The notes below the pieces were generated by a model. The model was given only the letters and a program-made list of their open reading frames with translations, was not told the origin of the DNA and did not search any database. Shown here in pieces: positions 45,682-54,173 of a stretch of DNA of 64,000 nt. Origin of the DNA: Candidatus Nitrosopumilus sp. (GTDB lineage: Archaea > Thermoproteota > Nitrososphaeria > Nitrososphaerales > Nitrosopumilaceae); NCBI GenBank assembly GCA_029864805.1, contig JAOTSS010000002.1, positions 8,663 to 72,662 of the forward strand. Direction: 5' to 3'. Made by a program: the position numbers and the translations under genes. Positions within the stretch are counted from its first letter, which is position 1. Every line of letters begins with the position of its first letter.

Positions 45682-46125
45682 TTATGTCAATCGAAAATCT
45701 TCTTTTGCTGTATTTAGAACTACATGCGTGATTGTATTTTCCACATTTGTAATGGCTGCAAGACCCTTTACAAACTTGCTTAATTCATTTCTCTCCTTGA
45801 ATTTTGCTACTACTATTGTGTCCGTAGAGCCTGTAATGTCATAAACACCACACACATTTTCAAATTTTGATATTTCTTCTTCAATGCTCACAATTTTGTC
45901 ATTTTTTGCAATTATCTCAATAATTGCAGTTAGTGAATAGCCTATTTTCTCATGATCTATGATTGCTGTATAGCCTTTGATGATTTTCTCCTTTTCTAGT
46001 TTCTTGATTCTTGTTAATACTGTGACAGTTGACATTCCAAGTTTTAGTGCTAATTGTCGAGCTGATTGTCTGGCATCCATCATTAAATTTTTGAGAATCT
46101 TTTCATCAGTACTATCTAGGCCCAT
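45682..46125 (-). CDS. Lrp/AsnC family transcription regulator
   Basis: 147 residues. HTH: STDEKILKNLMMDARQSARQ, then LKLGMSTVTVLTRIKKLEKE. A C-terminal RAM-like effector domain follows (YSLTAIIEIIAKNDKIVSIE, VCGVYDITGSTDTIVVAKFK). Standard length. Target genes unknown. Confidence 0.92.
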   Translation of the reverse strand: MGLDSTDEKILKNLMMDARQSARQLALKLGMSTVTVLTRIKKLEKEKIIKGYTAIIDHEKIGYSLTAIIEIIAKNDKIVSIEEEISKFENVCGVYDITGSTDTIVVAKFKERNELSKFVKGLAAITNVENTITHVVLNTAKEDFRLT

Positions 46126-46250
46126 AACTTACTATGGTGAAAAATTTATTTAAATTTTGAGTTAATATTTTAAAATTTGTTCAGTTTTTTTTCATTTAAT
46201 TTTGTTTAAATTGATTTTAAATTTAATAGAATTGGTGTTTCTTGTAATTT

Positions 46251-46478
46251 ATGGGCCAAATTCAAGATCTTGTGAAAAAAGGTCAATCTTTTATGAATGA
46301 TGGAAAATTTGATGAGGCATTGGGCTTTTTTGAGCAAGCACTTCTTCTGAATCAAAACGATCCTGATCTTTGGAATCACAAAGGAGTGGCACTTCGTAGT
46401 TTAGGCAGGTATGAGGAATCAATGGAATGCTTTAACAAATCTCTCGAAATTGATCCTAGAGATAAACAAGCATCATGA
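46251..46478 (+). CDS. TPR protein, 75 aa
   Basis: Two tetratricopeptide repeats (FDEALGFFEQALLLNQNDPD, then LWNHKGVALRSLGRYEESME and CFNKSLEIDPRD). A short scaffold protein, similar in composition to the longer TPR protein at 48261. Ligand unknown. Confidence 0.8.
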   Translation: MGQIQDLVKKGQSFMNDGKFDEALGFFEQALLLNQNDPDLWNHKGVALRSLGRYEESMECFNKSLEIDPRDKQAS

Positions 46479-46915
46479 TTATATGTTGATGAATTGTTCA
46501 TCTACGCCATATCCATGAATTTTGAGTTAGTTTTGCCGTTACAAGGTTTGTGTATAAAACCTAGTTGTTAATTTACATACGGAAAGAAAAACCCTCATTC
46601 AAAATAACACATCTCAGGGAAAATCTGAATCAATTAATCAATAATGTGGAAATTTAACTTACATTTGATTCGTAATTATGAAATACTGTAACGATCTATG
46701 ATGAATAGCGTCTTTTTTGGGTTAGACGTAGTCTAAATCTAGATAATGCAAAACAACAACCCAATTTAGAAAAATTTCATAACGTGGTAAATGTATCTGA
46801 ACTGATCGTTGATATCTCGCCCCTGACGATTAACTCAATAAGTGAAATGTGTGAAAATTGTCAAAATTGAGAGAATGGTTATCTAAAATGACAAAAAATA
46901 GTGTGAGAGAAGTAA
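46479..46915. other. Gap with a start-less open frame
   Basis: About 440 bp. The last part contains an open plus-strand frame (46709-46870) described separately. The first 230 bp show nothing recognisable. Confidence 0.35.
46709..46870 (+). CDS. Open frame with terminal CxxC, start uncertain
   Basis: Fifty-three sense codons without an upstream ATG: RRSLNLDNAKQQPNLEKFHN then VNVSELIVDISPLTINSISE, ending MCENCQN. A GTG at 46784 could start a 28-residue form. Possibly a truncated gene feeding into the Cys-rich series downstream. Confidence 0.3.
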   Translation, partial: RLFWVRRSLNLDNAKQQPNLEKFHNVVNVSELIVDISPLTINSISEMCENCQN

Positions 46916-47133
46916 ATGAATCCAAAATCTTATGGTAAGAAATGTAAATGCGGTCACTTTGAAAGTGATCATGTTAATCTAAACAAGAAATTCTATGAAC
47001 CCAATGCTATTCTGAAACAAGAATTCATTTTACACCACCACCTACAATTGACAATCCTAAAACTATCAAATGTCGAGGGTGTACGTGTAACCATTTCAGT
47101 CCAAAAAAACAAGGATGGAATCTTTGGAAATGA
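46916..47133 (+). pseudogene. Two-site Cys-rich mini-gene broken by a frameshift
   Basis: ATG at 46916. NPKSYGKKCKCGHFESDHVN continues to LKQEFIL; the present frame then turns nonsensical (HHHLQLTILKL). In the next frame from about 47030 the text resumes as TPPPTIDNPKTIKCRGCTCN then HFSPKKQGWNLWK-stop (47133). KCKCGHF and CTCNHFS are matching metal sites, so the original gene was about 72 codons with one indel. The relic at 14915-15079 looks related. Confidence 0.6.
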
Positions 47134-47291
47134 CAACTGAATTAGAAAGTTTCTTCAGTGTGTTAGATTGGTTACATGCACCAGGACCTTATGTGACAGA
47201 ATCTATATTTACATTATTATTTTCAGGCTTTGTGATATCCATGTACATCATAATGAAGATTAAGAAAAAACAAAAGGAAAATATTTTATGA
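47115..47291 (+). CDS. Small membrane protein, 58 aa
   Basis: ATG at 47115, overlapping the end of the preceding gene. One transmembrane helix (SIFTLLFSGFVISMYIIMKI) then KKKQKENIL. The stop overlaps the next ATG (ATGA). Part of a tightly packed mini-operon. Confidence 0.55.
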   Translation: MESLEMTTELESFFSVLDWLHAPGPYVTESIFTLLFSGFVISMYIIMKIKKKQKENIL

Positions 47292-47419
47292 CAATTAGCA
47301 ACGAATGTATGATTTACGATTGTCATCACTGTGGTTACAAAACCAAACATATCGAGGTCATGATCATTCATAATTATTTGAGAGGAAAATATGGCTACTG
47401 TGAGGAGTATTTATCATGA
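47288..47419 (+). CDS. Zinc-finger-like mini-protein (43 aa)
   Basis: ATG at 47288 overlapping the previous stop. MTISNECMIYDCHHCGYKTK gives C-X4-C-X2-C with His nearby; a fourth ligand may be His21 or Cys38. Coupled to the next gene by another ATGA overlap. Confidence 0.5.
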   Translation: MTISNECMIYDCHHCGYKTKHIEVMIIHNYLRGKYGYCEEYLS

Positions 47420-47625
47420 CAGAACAAAACATCTGTTATGCCGTAGTTCATGGATATCATGGAAATGATGGCTACATTGACGGGACAATCCGAATATTCT
47501 CAACCCGACAAAAGGCTGAAGAATTTATTAAAAAACTTGAAGAGGAAATGAAAAAGCGTAAGAGACCTGGTGAACAATTCTCTGATTATTATAATCAAAC
47601 TATTATGGAGATTGAGATCGAATGA
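47416..47625 (+). CDS. Small protein, 69 aa
   Basis: MTEQNICYAVVHGYHGNDGY then IDGTIRIFSTRQKAEEFIKK: a beta-beta-alpha unit with a charged C-terminal helix. No family recognised. Overlaps both neighbours by ATGA. Confidence 0.6.
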   Translation: MTEQNICYAVVHGYHGNDGYIDGTIRIFSTRQKAEEFIKKLEEEMKKRKRPGEQFSDYYNQTIMEIEIE

Positions 47626-47714
47626 CTTCCAAAGACAAAAGACATGTATGTAATTGGAATCATTGCTACTGCAACCGTGTTGTGTGTATGCCTAACGAGG
47701 TGTTTAGTAATTGA
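47622..47714 (+). CDS. Cys-rich mini-protein (30 aa)
   Basis: ATG at 47622 overlapping the previous stop. HVCNWNHCYCNRVVCMPNEV has four Cys. Translational coupling and Cys spacing support it. Confidence 0.45.
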   Translation: MTSKDKRHVCNWNHCYCNRVVCMPNEVFSN

Positions 47715-47819
47715 CAGTCCGTAAAAAAAGTTAAATGTCTATTCAATTATTTTCATCAAGAATATGGTGATGGGCAGTTAAACATGACTTTCACGCTTTT
47801 ACTAATGAGGGGTGATGAG

Positions 47820-47940
47820 ATGCTAAAACACCCATGTTAGTCATGTGGTCATATGGAACTGTGAAAATTGTAATAACTTTCCGGAAGTCAATCTAGATCA
47901 TGACATGCTTTGTACAAATTTCATGAGAAACAGTCAGTAA
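47820..47940 (+). pseudogene. Broken Cys-rich mini-gene
   Basis: ATG CTA AAA CAC CCA TGT is followed by TAG, then TCA TGT GGT CAT ATG (SCGHM). A frame shift leads to WNCENCNNFPEVNLDHDMLC then TNFMRNSQ-stop at 47940. Regularly placed Cys suggest a former zinc protein with one nonsense and one frameshift mutation. Confidence 0.4.
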
Positions 47941-47945
47941 TGGAG

Positions 47946-48155
47946 ATGATGAGTGATAATCCTAAAATTTTGAAAATATAGTATCAATGTGGAGAACCCC
48001 TTTTATCTAAAAAATGTGATATAGAAGTATGTTGAGACAGCAAGATATCTCAATTTGGACAGACCCCTGCACGAGAATTTGGTGCAAAATGTGTAATGTT
48101 GAGACATGGTGACTGCAAGGATGGTATCTGTAAATGTCTTTGTCATGCAGCTTGA
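47946..48155 (+). pseudogene. Cys-rich gene with two in-frame stops
   Basis: From ATG at 47946 one frame runs 69 codons to a final stop at 48155 but is cut by TAG (47979-47981) and TGA (48033-48035). Readable parts: YQCGEPLLSKKCDIEVC, then DSKISQFGQTPAREFGAKCV and HGDCKDGICKCLCHAA. The Cys clusters on all sides indicate one former protein. Its CxCxCH end resembles that of the intact 32830-32982 protein. Confidence 0.5.
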
Positions 48156-48260
48156 ATACCAACACGACAATTGTAATATAAAGACAGCATAAAAACTGTC
48201 AATGACATAAGAATTGACCGTAAAGAAGTCTATATTATTAACAAAATTTTATCAGACATT

Positions 48261-48758
48261 GTGAGTAATGAAATAGATAAGATGTTAAAACAAGCCTTTG
48301 AGTATGCAGATGAAGAAAATTTCTATGATGCTCTCAGAATATATGATTTAGTCCTAAAAAAAGAACCTAAAAACATTAACGCATTGATTGACAAAGGTGT
48401 TACCCTACAAAACATGGGACGAATTAAACAAGCCATTAGATCATATGACAAGGCGCTTTTAATTTCCCCTTGTTTACTTGATGCTTTACTGAATAAGGGC
48501 GCAGCATTACACTCAGATCAAAAATATTCCGAAGCAATAGAATGTTATGATGCGGCATTAAAAATTGACAAAAAATGTGCAATGGCACTTGCTTACAAAG
48601 GACTTTCATTAGGTGAAATGGGAAAACTACAAGATGCACTAAAACATTTCAAAAAAGCACTTTACATTGACAAACATTATGACTTGGCAAATATCTCCAA
48701 GGAGATTGCACAAGATCTGCTAAAATCAATTAGAAAGAAAAAGTCTAAAACACAGTAA
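48261..48758 (+). CDS. TPR repeat protein, 165 aa
   Basis: GTG start. Four tetratricopeptide repeats spaced 34 residues: FYDALRIYDLVLKKEPKNIN, IKQAIRSYDKALLISPCLLD, YSEAIECYDAALKIDKKCAM and LQDALKHFKKALYIDKHYDL. Basic C-terminus. A scaffold for protein interactions; partner unknown. Confidence 0.85.
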   Translation: MSNEIDKMLKQAFEYADEENFYDALRIYDLVLKKEPKNINALIDKGVTLQNMGRIKQAIRSYDKALLISPCLLDALLNKGAALHSDQKYSEAIECYDAALKIDKKCAMALAYKGLSLGEMGKLQDALKHFKKALYIDKHYDLANISKEIAQDLLKSIRKKKSKTQ

Positions 48759-48918
48759 CATCGCCTGGGGCTGGTTGTCTTTTGATATCATTTTCATGGG
48801 ATTCTAAAGACTCAATATGTTTTAATTTTTGATGCTCTCTCAATTTTCCGATATTTTCAAAACCTTCATGACACAAGTAACATTTTGGTTTGTGTTCGTC
48901 AACTAGTGGAAGCACCAT
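48745..48918 (-). CDS. C2H2 zinc-finger protein (57 aa)
   Basis: ATG at 48918. KCYLCHEGFENIGKLREHQK then LKH fits a classical C-X2-C-X12-H-X4-H finger. Convergent with and overlapping the TPR gene end by 14 bp. Small solitary C2H2 fingers recur throughout this window. Confidence 0.75.
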   Translation of the reverse strand: MVLPLVDEHKPKCYLCHEGFENIGKLREHQKLKHIESLESHENDIKRQPAPGDVTVF

Positions 48919-48990
48919 AAAAATACTGGATTTCAGGATTACTTATTTCTTGAGACTAAGGAATATATCATGATGGTGACGTGATATAAC

Positions 48991-50088
48991 ATGTTAGAGC
49001 AACTAGTTGGAGATTCTCAAGCGTTGGATCGTGCAATAGCAGGGGAGGAATTGTCATACAAAGATGGTCTTGAATTGATGAATTATGACAATCAACATAT
49101 TCTTGCAGCAGTTGCAGATAATACGCGAAAAAAACTAGTTGGAGATACAGTCACTTTTGCAGCTTCCTACTACATGAACTACACAAATGTCTGTGCCGCA
49201 AGCTGCCAGATGTGTGCTTTTTATCGAAAGGAGGGTGCAGATGATGCATACACTCTAACCCCTCAAGAAATTGAACAAAGAGTCAGTATTGCAGAACAGA
49301 TGGGTGCAACTGAAGTTCATATTGTAGGTGGGTTTCATCCTACATTACCGTTGGAATATTACGAAGATATGATGAGAGTGATCAAAAAGAATCATCCTCA
49401 ACTAAACATTAAAGCACTTACAGCAGCTGAGATTTACTTTTTATCAAAATTAACAAAAAATTCCACCAAAGAAATTCTATCTCGTCTTAAATCTGCTGGA
49501 CTAGACTCGATGCCAGGTGGTGGAGCTGAATTGTTTCATCCAGAAATTAGGGATAAGATTGTGAGAGGAAAATGCACAGGTCAGCAATGGCTTGATGTAA
49601 TTGAAGAGGCGCATAATATGGGAATACAAAGTAATGTTACGATGCTTTATGGACATATTGAAAAACCAGAACACATCGTTGATCATTTGATTAAAATTCG
49701 TGAATTACAAAAAAAGACCAACGGTTTCATTACTTTGATTCCATTAAAGTTCAGCTTGGATAATACTGAATTGGAACAACAACACTTGGTGAATAATGAA
49801 TGCTCGTCATTATATGATTTGAAGATAATCGCACTCTCAAGACTAATGCTTGCAAATATTGTAAACAACATCTCTGTTTATTGGGTTGCATATGGCAAGA
49901 AGCTTGCACAAGTTGCATTATCCAACGGTGGAAGCGACTTGGTTGGAACTGCATTTTCTGAGGAAATTTATCGTGCAGCAGGAAAACCTACTGCATCATC
50001 TGTGGAGGAATTAGCTACTATGGTGAAAGAAATTGGACGTTCTCCTGCACAGCGCAATACTCATTTTGGAATTTTAAAACAATTCTAG
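48991..50088 (+). CDS. mqnE: Radical SAM aminofutalosine synthase-like (MqnE) or CofH-like enzyme
   Basis: 365 residues. Radical SAM cluster C-X3-C-X2-C (Cys 68, 72, 75) in CAASCQMCAFYRKEG, EVHIVGGFHPTLPLEYYEDM, a conserved SMPGGGAELFHPEIRDKI and C-terminal SNGGSDLVGTAFSEEIY. These fit MqnE; CofH/MqnC are close relatives. MqnE makes aminofutalosine from chorismate-derived enolpyruvyl-benzoate in the futalosine route to menaquinone. The MqnD gene 4 kb away supports this reading. Confidence 0.8.
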   Translation: MLEQLVGDSQALDRAIAGEELSYKDGLELMNYDNQHILAAVADNTRKKLVGDTVTFAASYYMNYTNVCAASCQMCAFYRKEGADDAYTLTPQEIEQRVSIAEQMGATEVHIVGGFHPTLPLEYYEDMMRVIKKNHPQLNIKALTAAEIYFLSKLTKNSTKEILSRLKSAGLDSMPGGGAELFHPEIRDKIVRGKCTGQQWLDVIEEAHNMGIQSNVTMLYGHIEKPEHIVDHLIKIRELQKKTNGFITLIPLKFSLDNTELEQQHLVNNECSSLYDLKIIALSRLMLANIVNNISVYWVAYGKKLAQVALSNGGSDLVGTAFSEEIYRAAGKPTASSVEELATMVKEIGRSPAQRNTHFGILKQF

Positions 50089-50143
50089 CTTTTAGGCTTT
50101 AAAAAAATCCAACACTTTTTAGACACGATGTCTTACATAAAAC

Positions 50144-50542
50144 ATGGAAAAATATGAAAAATTACTAAACATGTTGATGGATTTTAATGCTGATATACGA
50201 TTTGCTGCAGTTTGTGATGGAAATGGGGAAATCCTATGGAACAGTAAACGTAACAATGTAAAAAATATGGTCCCATTGGCTGACACAAAAAAATCCCTTC
50301 AAAGAGCTGCTGGCGCTTGGGACGAACGCTCAAAAATAACTGATATTGTTGGAAAAGGACTTTATGTTATTGCTGCTTATGAAAAAATAAAAAGGATAAC
50401 AATTCCATTAGATAATAAACATATTTTGTTTATCAGTATAGATAACACTCCCGTGAGATCTGCAAATAAGAAGAGCTATGGGCATTTAGTTGAAATGGGA
50501 AAAATAATGTCTATTGTAGATTTTGTAAATTCTGCAAACTAA
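50144..50542 (+). CDS. DUF6659-like small protein
   Basis: 132 residues, paralogous in pattern to 39362-39757: IRFAAVCDGNGEILWNSKRN, then RITIPLDNKHILFISIDNTP. Probably a profilin/Roadblock-like alpha-beta fold. Function unknown. Confidence 0.65.
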   Translation: MEKYEKLLNMLMDFNADIRFAAVCDGNGEILWNSKRNNVKNMVPLADTKKSLQRAAGAWDERSKITDIVGKGLYVIAAYEKIKRITIPLDNKHILFISIDNTPVRSANKKSYGHLVEMGKIMSIVDFVNSAN

Positions 50543-50553
50543 TTAACTCTAGA

Positions 50554-50862
50554 TTATTTTTCCAAATGTTTTTTTATAGAATCTAGTTTTTGTTCCATCT
50601 TTAGATGTTTGTCTCTTCTTGAATCAATCTTTATTATAACTTCAACTCTGGCAATTCCTAGATTATGAACTACTTCCATCATTCTTTTTGTTGCGTTATT
50701 AATCACATCGATATTGTCTGACTCCAAAATTGTCCCCATGGAATTCGTCTGATATCTCAAATTGCCAATATTTTGAATTGATTCTATTGCCTTTGCAATG
50801 TAAAAACTTGCACTGGTAGTCTTAGTTGCCATTGGATATATTGAAATTTCAGCTTGAATCAA
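50554..50862 (-). CDS. Thiamine-binding-like MTH1187 family protein (DUF77)
   Basis: 102 residues. IQAEISIYPMATKTTSASFY, NLRYQTNSMGTILESDNIDV and LGIARVEVIIKIDSRRDKHL match the MTH1187/YkoF-type family, which binds thiamine-like ligands in some members. Forms small oligomers in known cases. Confidence 0.85.
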   Translation of the reverse strand: MIQAEISIYPMATKTTSASFYIAKAIESIQNIGNLRYQTNSMGTILESDNIDVINNATKRMMEVVHNLGIARVEVIIKIDSRRDKHLKMEQKLDSIKKHLEK

Positions 50863-50903
50863 GATTGATTTTGTACTGTTATTTTCATAATTATACCTTC
50901 TAT

Positions 50904-51059
50904 GTGATTAATGACGAAAAATTGAATTACGGTGTTGATTTGATGACTTTGGACTCTCTATCGCGTTTACAAAAACTGCAATACTCCTCTGATGAATTTC
51001 TGCTAATTGGAGTTAGACAATCGTGGCAATACTTCATGTATGTTGTTTGGTTAATCTAG
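50904..51059 (+). CDS. Small hypothetical protein (about 51 aa)
   Basis: GTG at 50904 chosen (INDEKLNYGVDLMTLDSLSR); an ATG at 50943 would give 38 residues, and the frame is open back into the divergent gene. Ends RQSWQYFMYVVWLI. No family. Confidence 0.4.
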   Translation: MINDEKLNYGVDLMTLDSLSRLQKLQYSSDEFLLIGVRQSWQYFMYVVWLI

Positions 51060-51087
51060 TATATTAGGTAACTAATTCCTAATTCCA

Positions 51088-51291
51088 ATGGTTTTTTATT
51101 ATATTGTTAATACTGATGGATTTGTTCTAAACATTAATATTCATAAAATTCGTTATTTTGAATCCAAACAGCTATCTGAAGGAGTCTATCTTCAAGATGT
51201 CGTTAATGACTTTCTATCCGAAAAAGGTGATAACATAATTGCCGTTTTACCTGTCATGGAAAGTACCTTGTTAGTCCACTATGTGGAATAA
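51088..51291 (+). CDS. Small hypothetical protein, 67 aa
   Basis: MVFYYIVNTDGFVLNINIHK, later EKGDNIIAVLPVMESTLLVH: a compact alpha-beta protein without motifs. Confidence 0.5.
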   Translation: MVFYYIVNTDGFVLNINIHKIRYFESKQLSEGVYLQDVVNDFLSEKGDNIIAVLPVMESTLLVHYVE

Positions 51292-51432
51292 CTCTCTAAT
51301 TTTTTATCACTTCAAAAGTATTGATCTAATGTCTGATAAATAACATGCTCTTGGTAAATGATTAATTACTTATACTACTGCTCCCCTTTGATGAAAAGAT
51401 GAGAATATCCTGCTGGGACTTAAAAACCGAAA

Positions 51433-51546
51433 ATGATTAAAGAAAAATGCGATAGATGTGGTTCACCTTTGGGAACTGAAAGTAGAAAGACTAAACAAAG
51501 ATTTTGTGGCAATTGTAAGAAAAAATTTGAATTATACCGAAAGTAA
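51433..51546 (+). CDS. Zinc-ribbon mini-protein (37 aa)
   Basis: ATG at 51433. MIKEKCDRCGSPLGTESRKT, then RFCGNCKKKFELYRK: CxxC...CxxC zinc ribbon with basic flanks, likely nucleic-acid binding. Confidence 0.65.
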   Translation: MIKEKCDRCGSPLGTESRKTKQRFCGNCKKKFELYRK

Positions 51547-51557
51547 TATTTTTTAGA

Positions 51558-51845
51558 TTACTCTACATGCTTTTTTTCTTTTCTTTTGACGCTGTCTTTT
51601 TTCCTTCTTGCACCAAAGCTAATCAGCACTAACAAAAATCCAATACCAATAAGCATTCCAGCTAATGTGTTGTAGTCTTGATTCTCTTGTTGCGCAATTA
51701 ATAAATCAACTGTTTCTTCTTCAGTCATCCCTGTCTGACCTGCAGGCATCATTGCGCTGAGATTTACGATTAATATTGTCCCGACAATAATCATTGCAAG
51801 ACCTCCTGCTAGCATTTTTTTATCAACTAGGACCATTGATAACAC
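51558..51845 (-). CDS. Small membrane protein with two helices, 95 aa
   Basis: Helix one MLAGGLAMIIVGTILIVNLS, an extracellular acidic loop (GMTEEETVDLLIAQQENQ), helix two TLAGMLIGIGFLLVLISFGA and a very basic cytoplasmic tail. No family recognised. Confidence 0.65.
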   Translation of the reverse strand: MLSMVLVDKKMLAGGLAMIIVGTILIVNLSAMMPAGQTGMTEEETVDLLIAQQENQDYNTLAGMLIGIGFLLVLISFGARRKKDSVKRKEKKHVE

Positions 51846-52083
51846 TAGTTACTGTTTTACCATATATTAGGTATTTTCTTATCCTGAAATCCTTTAGGCG
51901 GAACTGATAATCTGCTCTCATACCCCATTTCTCATTTAATGACGAATATTGAAAAAATGGAATTTGCAATATATGTGATCAAAGTTCTAAATTTCTCTGA
52001 GATCAAGACACTGAGAAATCACTCTCTGATATTCATCGACACAGTTAACTTGAGTCTAAGATTTGTTAATTTGAAAATCAGAT

Positions 52084-53568
52084 ATGAGAAATAAACTAGT
52101 AGAGATTAGCTTATTAGTTATATTATGCAGTCTTGGATTTTCAAATCTTTCTTATGCTCAGGATGCTCAAATATCAGGCGGTGTTGATGTTGATGGTACG
52201 TGGTATCTGGGAGAGGGTCTTAAAGGAGGAGATTATTTTGAGTATTCTTTATGTGAAATAAATCTCAATGACTGCTCACCTATTAAATTAAAAATGTGGA
52301 TCAAGGGAGAGATGCAAAATATCAGTGAAACATTGTGGGATGCAAAAGTTGTGATTATTGATGGCAATAAAGTCATTAAAGGTTCATTGGGTCTTGGTAA
52401 AACCACTCCTGATCCTATATTATTTGATAAGGATCTTTTTGATTATGTAATTGCAATCAAATCTTCATTAAATTGGCTGTCTGCTTTTGCTACTGCAAAT
52501 GAATATGATAGACTTCATGGACCGCAAGAGTTTAGATCTGCCAAATGGGGAAATATTGGTCCACTTGGTGGTGGTAGTGATGCCCCATTAATTCCAAATC
52601 GAATAGAAACAATAGATTCACCTGTTGGAACTGTAGATGCTATTGTTGTTGGTTGGTATACTGGTAATGATAATGAAATATGGATAGTAGATGATTTCCC
52701 TTTTCCTGTTAAAGCATTAACCTATACACGAATTACTCCCAACCATATTCCAGTACTATATCAATTCACTTTGCTAAAATATGAAGAAAATATAGTGAAT
52801 GATCCTTTCAAAGATGTAGAAGAAACAATTCAAAAAGAAGAGTTGTTGGAGTGTCCTACAAAATTTTATGATTATGTAAGTGAACGTGCTGCTACAGATA
52901 CATATTCTATGATGATTCAATACAACTACTCTCCAGAAAATCCGGTTGAAGGTTGTAATATTGATTGGAAGATAAATTTCATGAGCAAGTATAATGAAAT
53001 TGAAATTCTAGACCAAATTCACTATGATATTTTGGTTGTCGATGAGCAAGGAAACAAACTGCGTTCATATGCACAAGACATAGGCAAAGATAAACTGTTT
53101 AATGAATTTGGCCGAGTTCATCACCTTATTCCAATTAAAGAAAAAGCTGGACTTGTTCATTATGCCATATTTGTTTATGGTACAGGACCAGAACAAGAAG
53201 AGCCAGATGTTGCAATGGGCGGATTTGCAGTTGTGGATATTGAAATTGAAGAAAATCCATTACTTGAAAAATTAAGTACAGATGTTGTTTTACCTTCTAA
53301 AATCCCTGCTTGGATTAAGAATAATGCTGGATGGTGGTCAGAAGGGCAAATTGACGATGAAACATTTGTTCAAGGCATTCAATTTTTAATTAAATACAAT
53401 GTATTGCAAATCCAATATACATCCCAGGGAGAAATTTCTGAAGATGATACAATTCCAATTTGGATTAAAAATAATGCAAAGTGGTGGAGTGAGGGAAATA
53501 TCACTGAGACTGATTTCCTCAAAGGAATTGAATATATGATAAATACCGGAATTATAAAAGTAATTTAG
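52084..53568 (+). CDS. Large secreted protein with two C-terminal WIKN repeats
   Basis: 494 residues. Signal peptide (LVEISLLVILCSLGFSNLSY), a beta-rich extracellular body with paired Cys, and two copies of a 40-residue C-terminal unit: IPAWIKNNAGWWSEGQIDDE and IPIWIKNNAKWWSEGNITET, each followed by F..GI.(Y/F)(L/M)I. The same unit occurs once in the TNase at 15473. Such repeats may attach proteins to the S-layer or membrane surface, which is inference. Confidence 0.75.
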   Translation: MRNKLVEISLLVILCSLGFSNLSYAQDAQISGGVDVDGTWYLGEGLKGGDYFEYSLCEINLNDCSPIKLKMWIKGEMQNISETLWDAKVVIIDGNKVIKGSLGLGKTTPDPILFDKDLFDYVIAIKSSLNWLSAFATANEYDRLHGPQEFRSAKWGNIGPLGGGSDAPLIPNRIETIDSPVGTVDAIVVGWYTGNDNEIWIVDDFPFPVKALTYTRITPNHIPVLYQFTLLKYEENIVNDPFKDVEETIQKEELLECPTKFYDYVSERAATDTYSMMIQYNYSPENPVEGCNIDWKINFMSKYNEIEILDQIHYDILVVDEQGNKLRSYAQDIGKDKLFNEFGRVHHLIPIKEKAGLVHYAIFVYGTGPEQEEPDVAMGGFAVVDIEIEENPLLEKLSTDVVLPSKIPAWIKNNAGWWSEGQIDDETFVQGIQFLIKYNVLQIQYTSQGEISEDDTIPIWIKNNAKWWSEGNITETDFLKGIEYMINTGIIKVI

Positions 53569-53674
53569 GTTCTAAAATCTTTGTTTAGATAATCGTTTAA
53601 GTTTTGTAAAAAAAACAAACAAACGTTAAAAATTTACAGCACATGTTATTGTACTAGTTTCACATAACGATATA

Positions 53675-53815
53675 ATGGTATATTCTAACGCATTGTATTT
53701 TGCATCACACTTTGACAGGTTGACTGACGAATTACTCTCAAGTTTCAGTGTAAAACAAAAATCACAAAAAGCAATCATGAAAAATAACACAAATCAAAAT
53801 AAAACACAAGACTGA
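53675..53815 (+). CDS. Possible small protein (46 aa)
   Basis: ATG at 53675: MVYSNALYFASHFDRLTDEL, then a basic Asn/Lys/Gln-rich tail. It fills part of the 285-bp gap. No homologue recognised. Confidence 0.4.
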   Translation: MVYSNALYFASHFDRLTDELLSSFSVKQKSQKAIMKNNTNQNKTQD

Positions 53816-53853
53816 ATTCTGTTTCTTTGACTAGATTGGGGATGTTATAATAA

Positions 53854-54147
53854 TTATGCAAAACCTTCAGGTGGCTTTTGAACAAAAACGTTGCATACAA
53901 GTACATCTGTTTTTGAATCCCTGTACTGAACATTGCATGAGACAAACTTTCCCTTCAATGCACGCTCTAGATCTTCTTTTGTAGTTTCCCCATATTGCGG
54001 TTGATCCGGATCATCTACTTTTCCAATCATTATTTTTTCAGTTTTACCATATTCTTCCTGATTGTCTTTTCGTGTGTGACTTACAAGTAATTCAAATACG
54101 TTGTTTGTTAGAATTCCAATAACTGCTCCACCAATTCCATCTCCCAT
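53854..54147 (-). CDS. Hypothetical protein, 97 aa
   Basis: MGDGIGGAVIGILTNNVFEL is an amphipathic or membrane-associated start. KFVSCNVQYRDSKTDVLVCN with two Cys lies near the end. Same strand as mqnD, 26 bp downstream, so likely co-transcribed with it. Role unknown. Confidence 0.6.
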   Translation of the reverse strand: MGDGIGGAVIGILTNNVFELLVSHTRKDNQEEYGKTEKIMIGKVDDPDQPQYGETTKEDLERALKGKFVSCNVQYRDSKTDVLVCNVFVQKPPEGFA

Positions 54148-54173
54148 GGTTTCAAAATTTTTTTGTTCTATAA

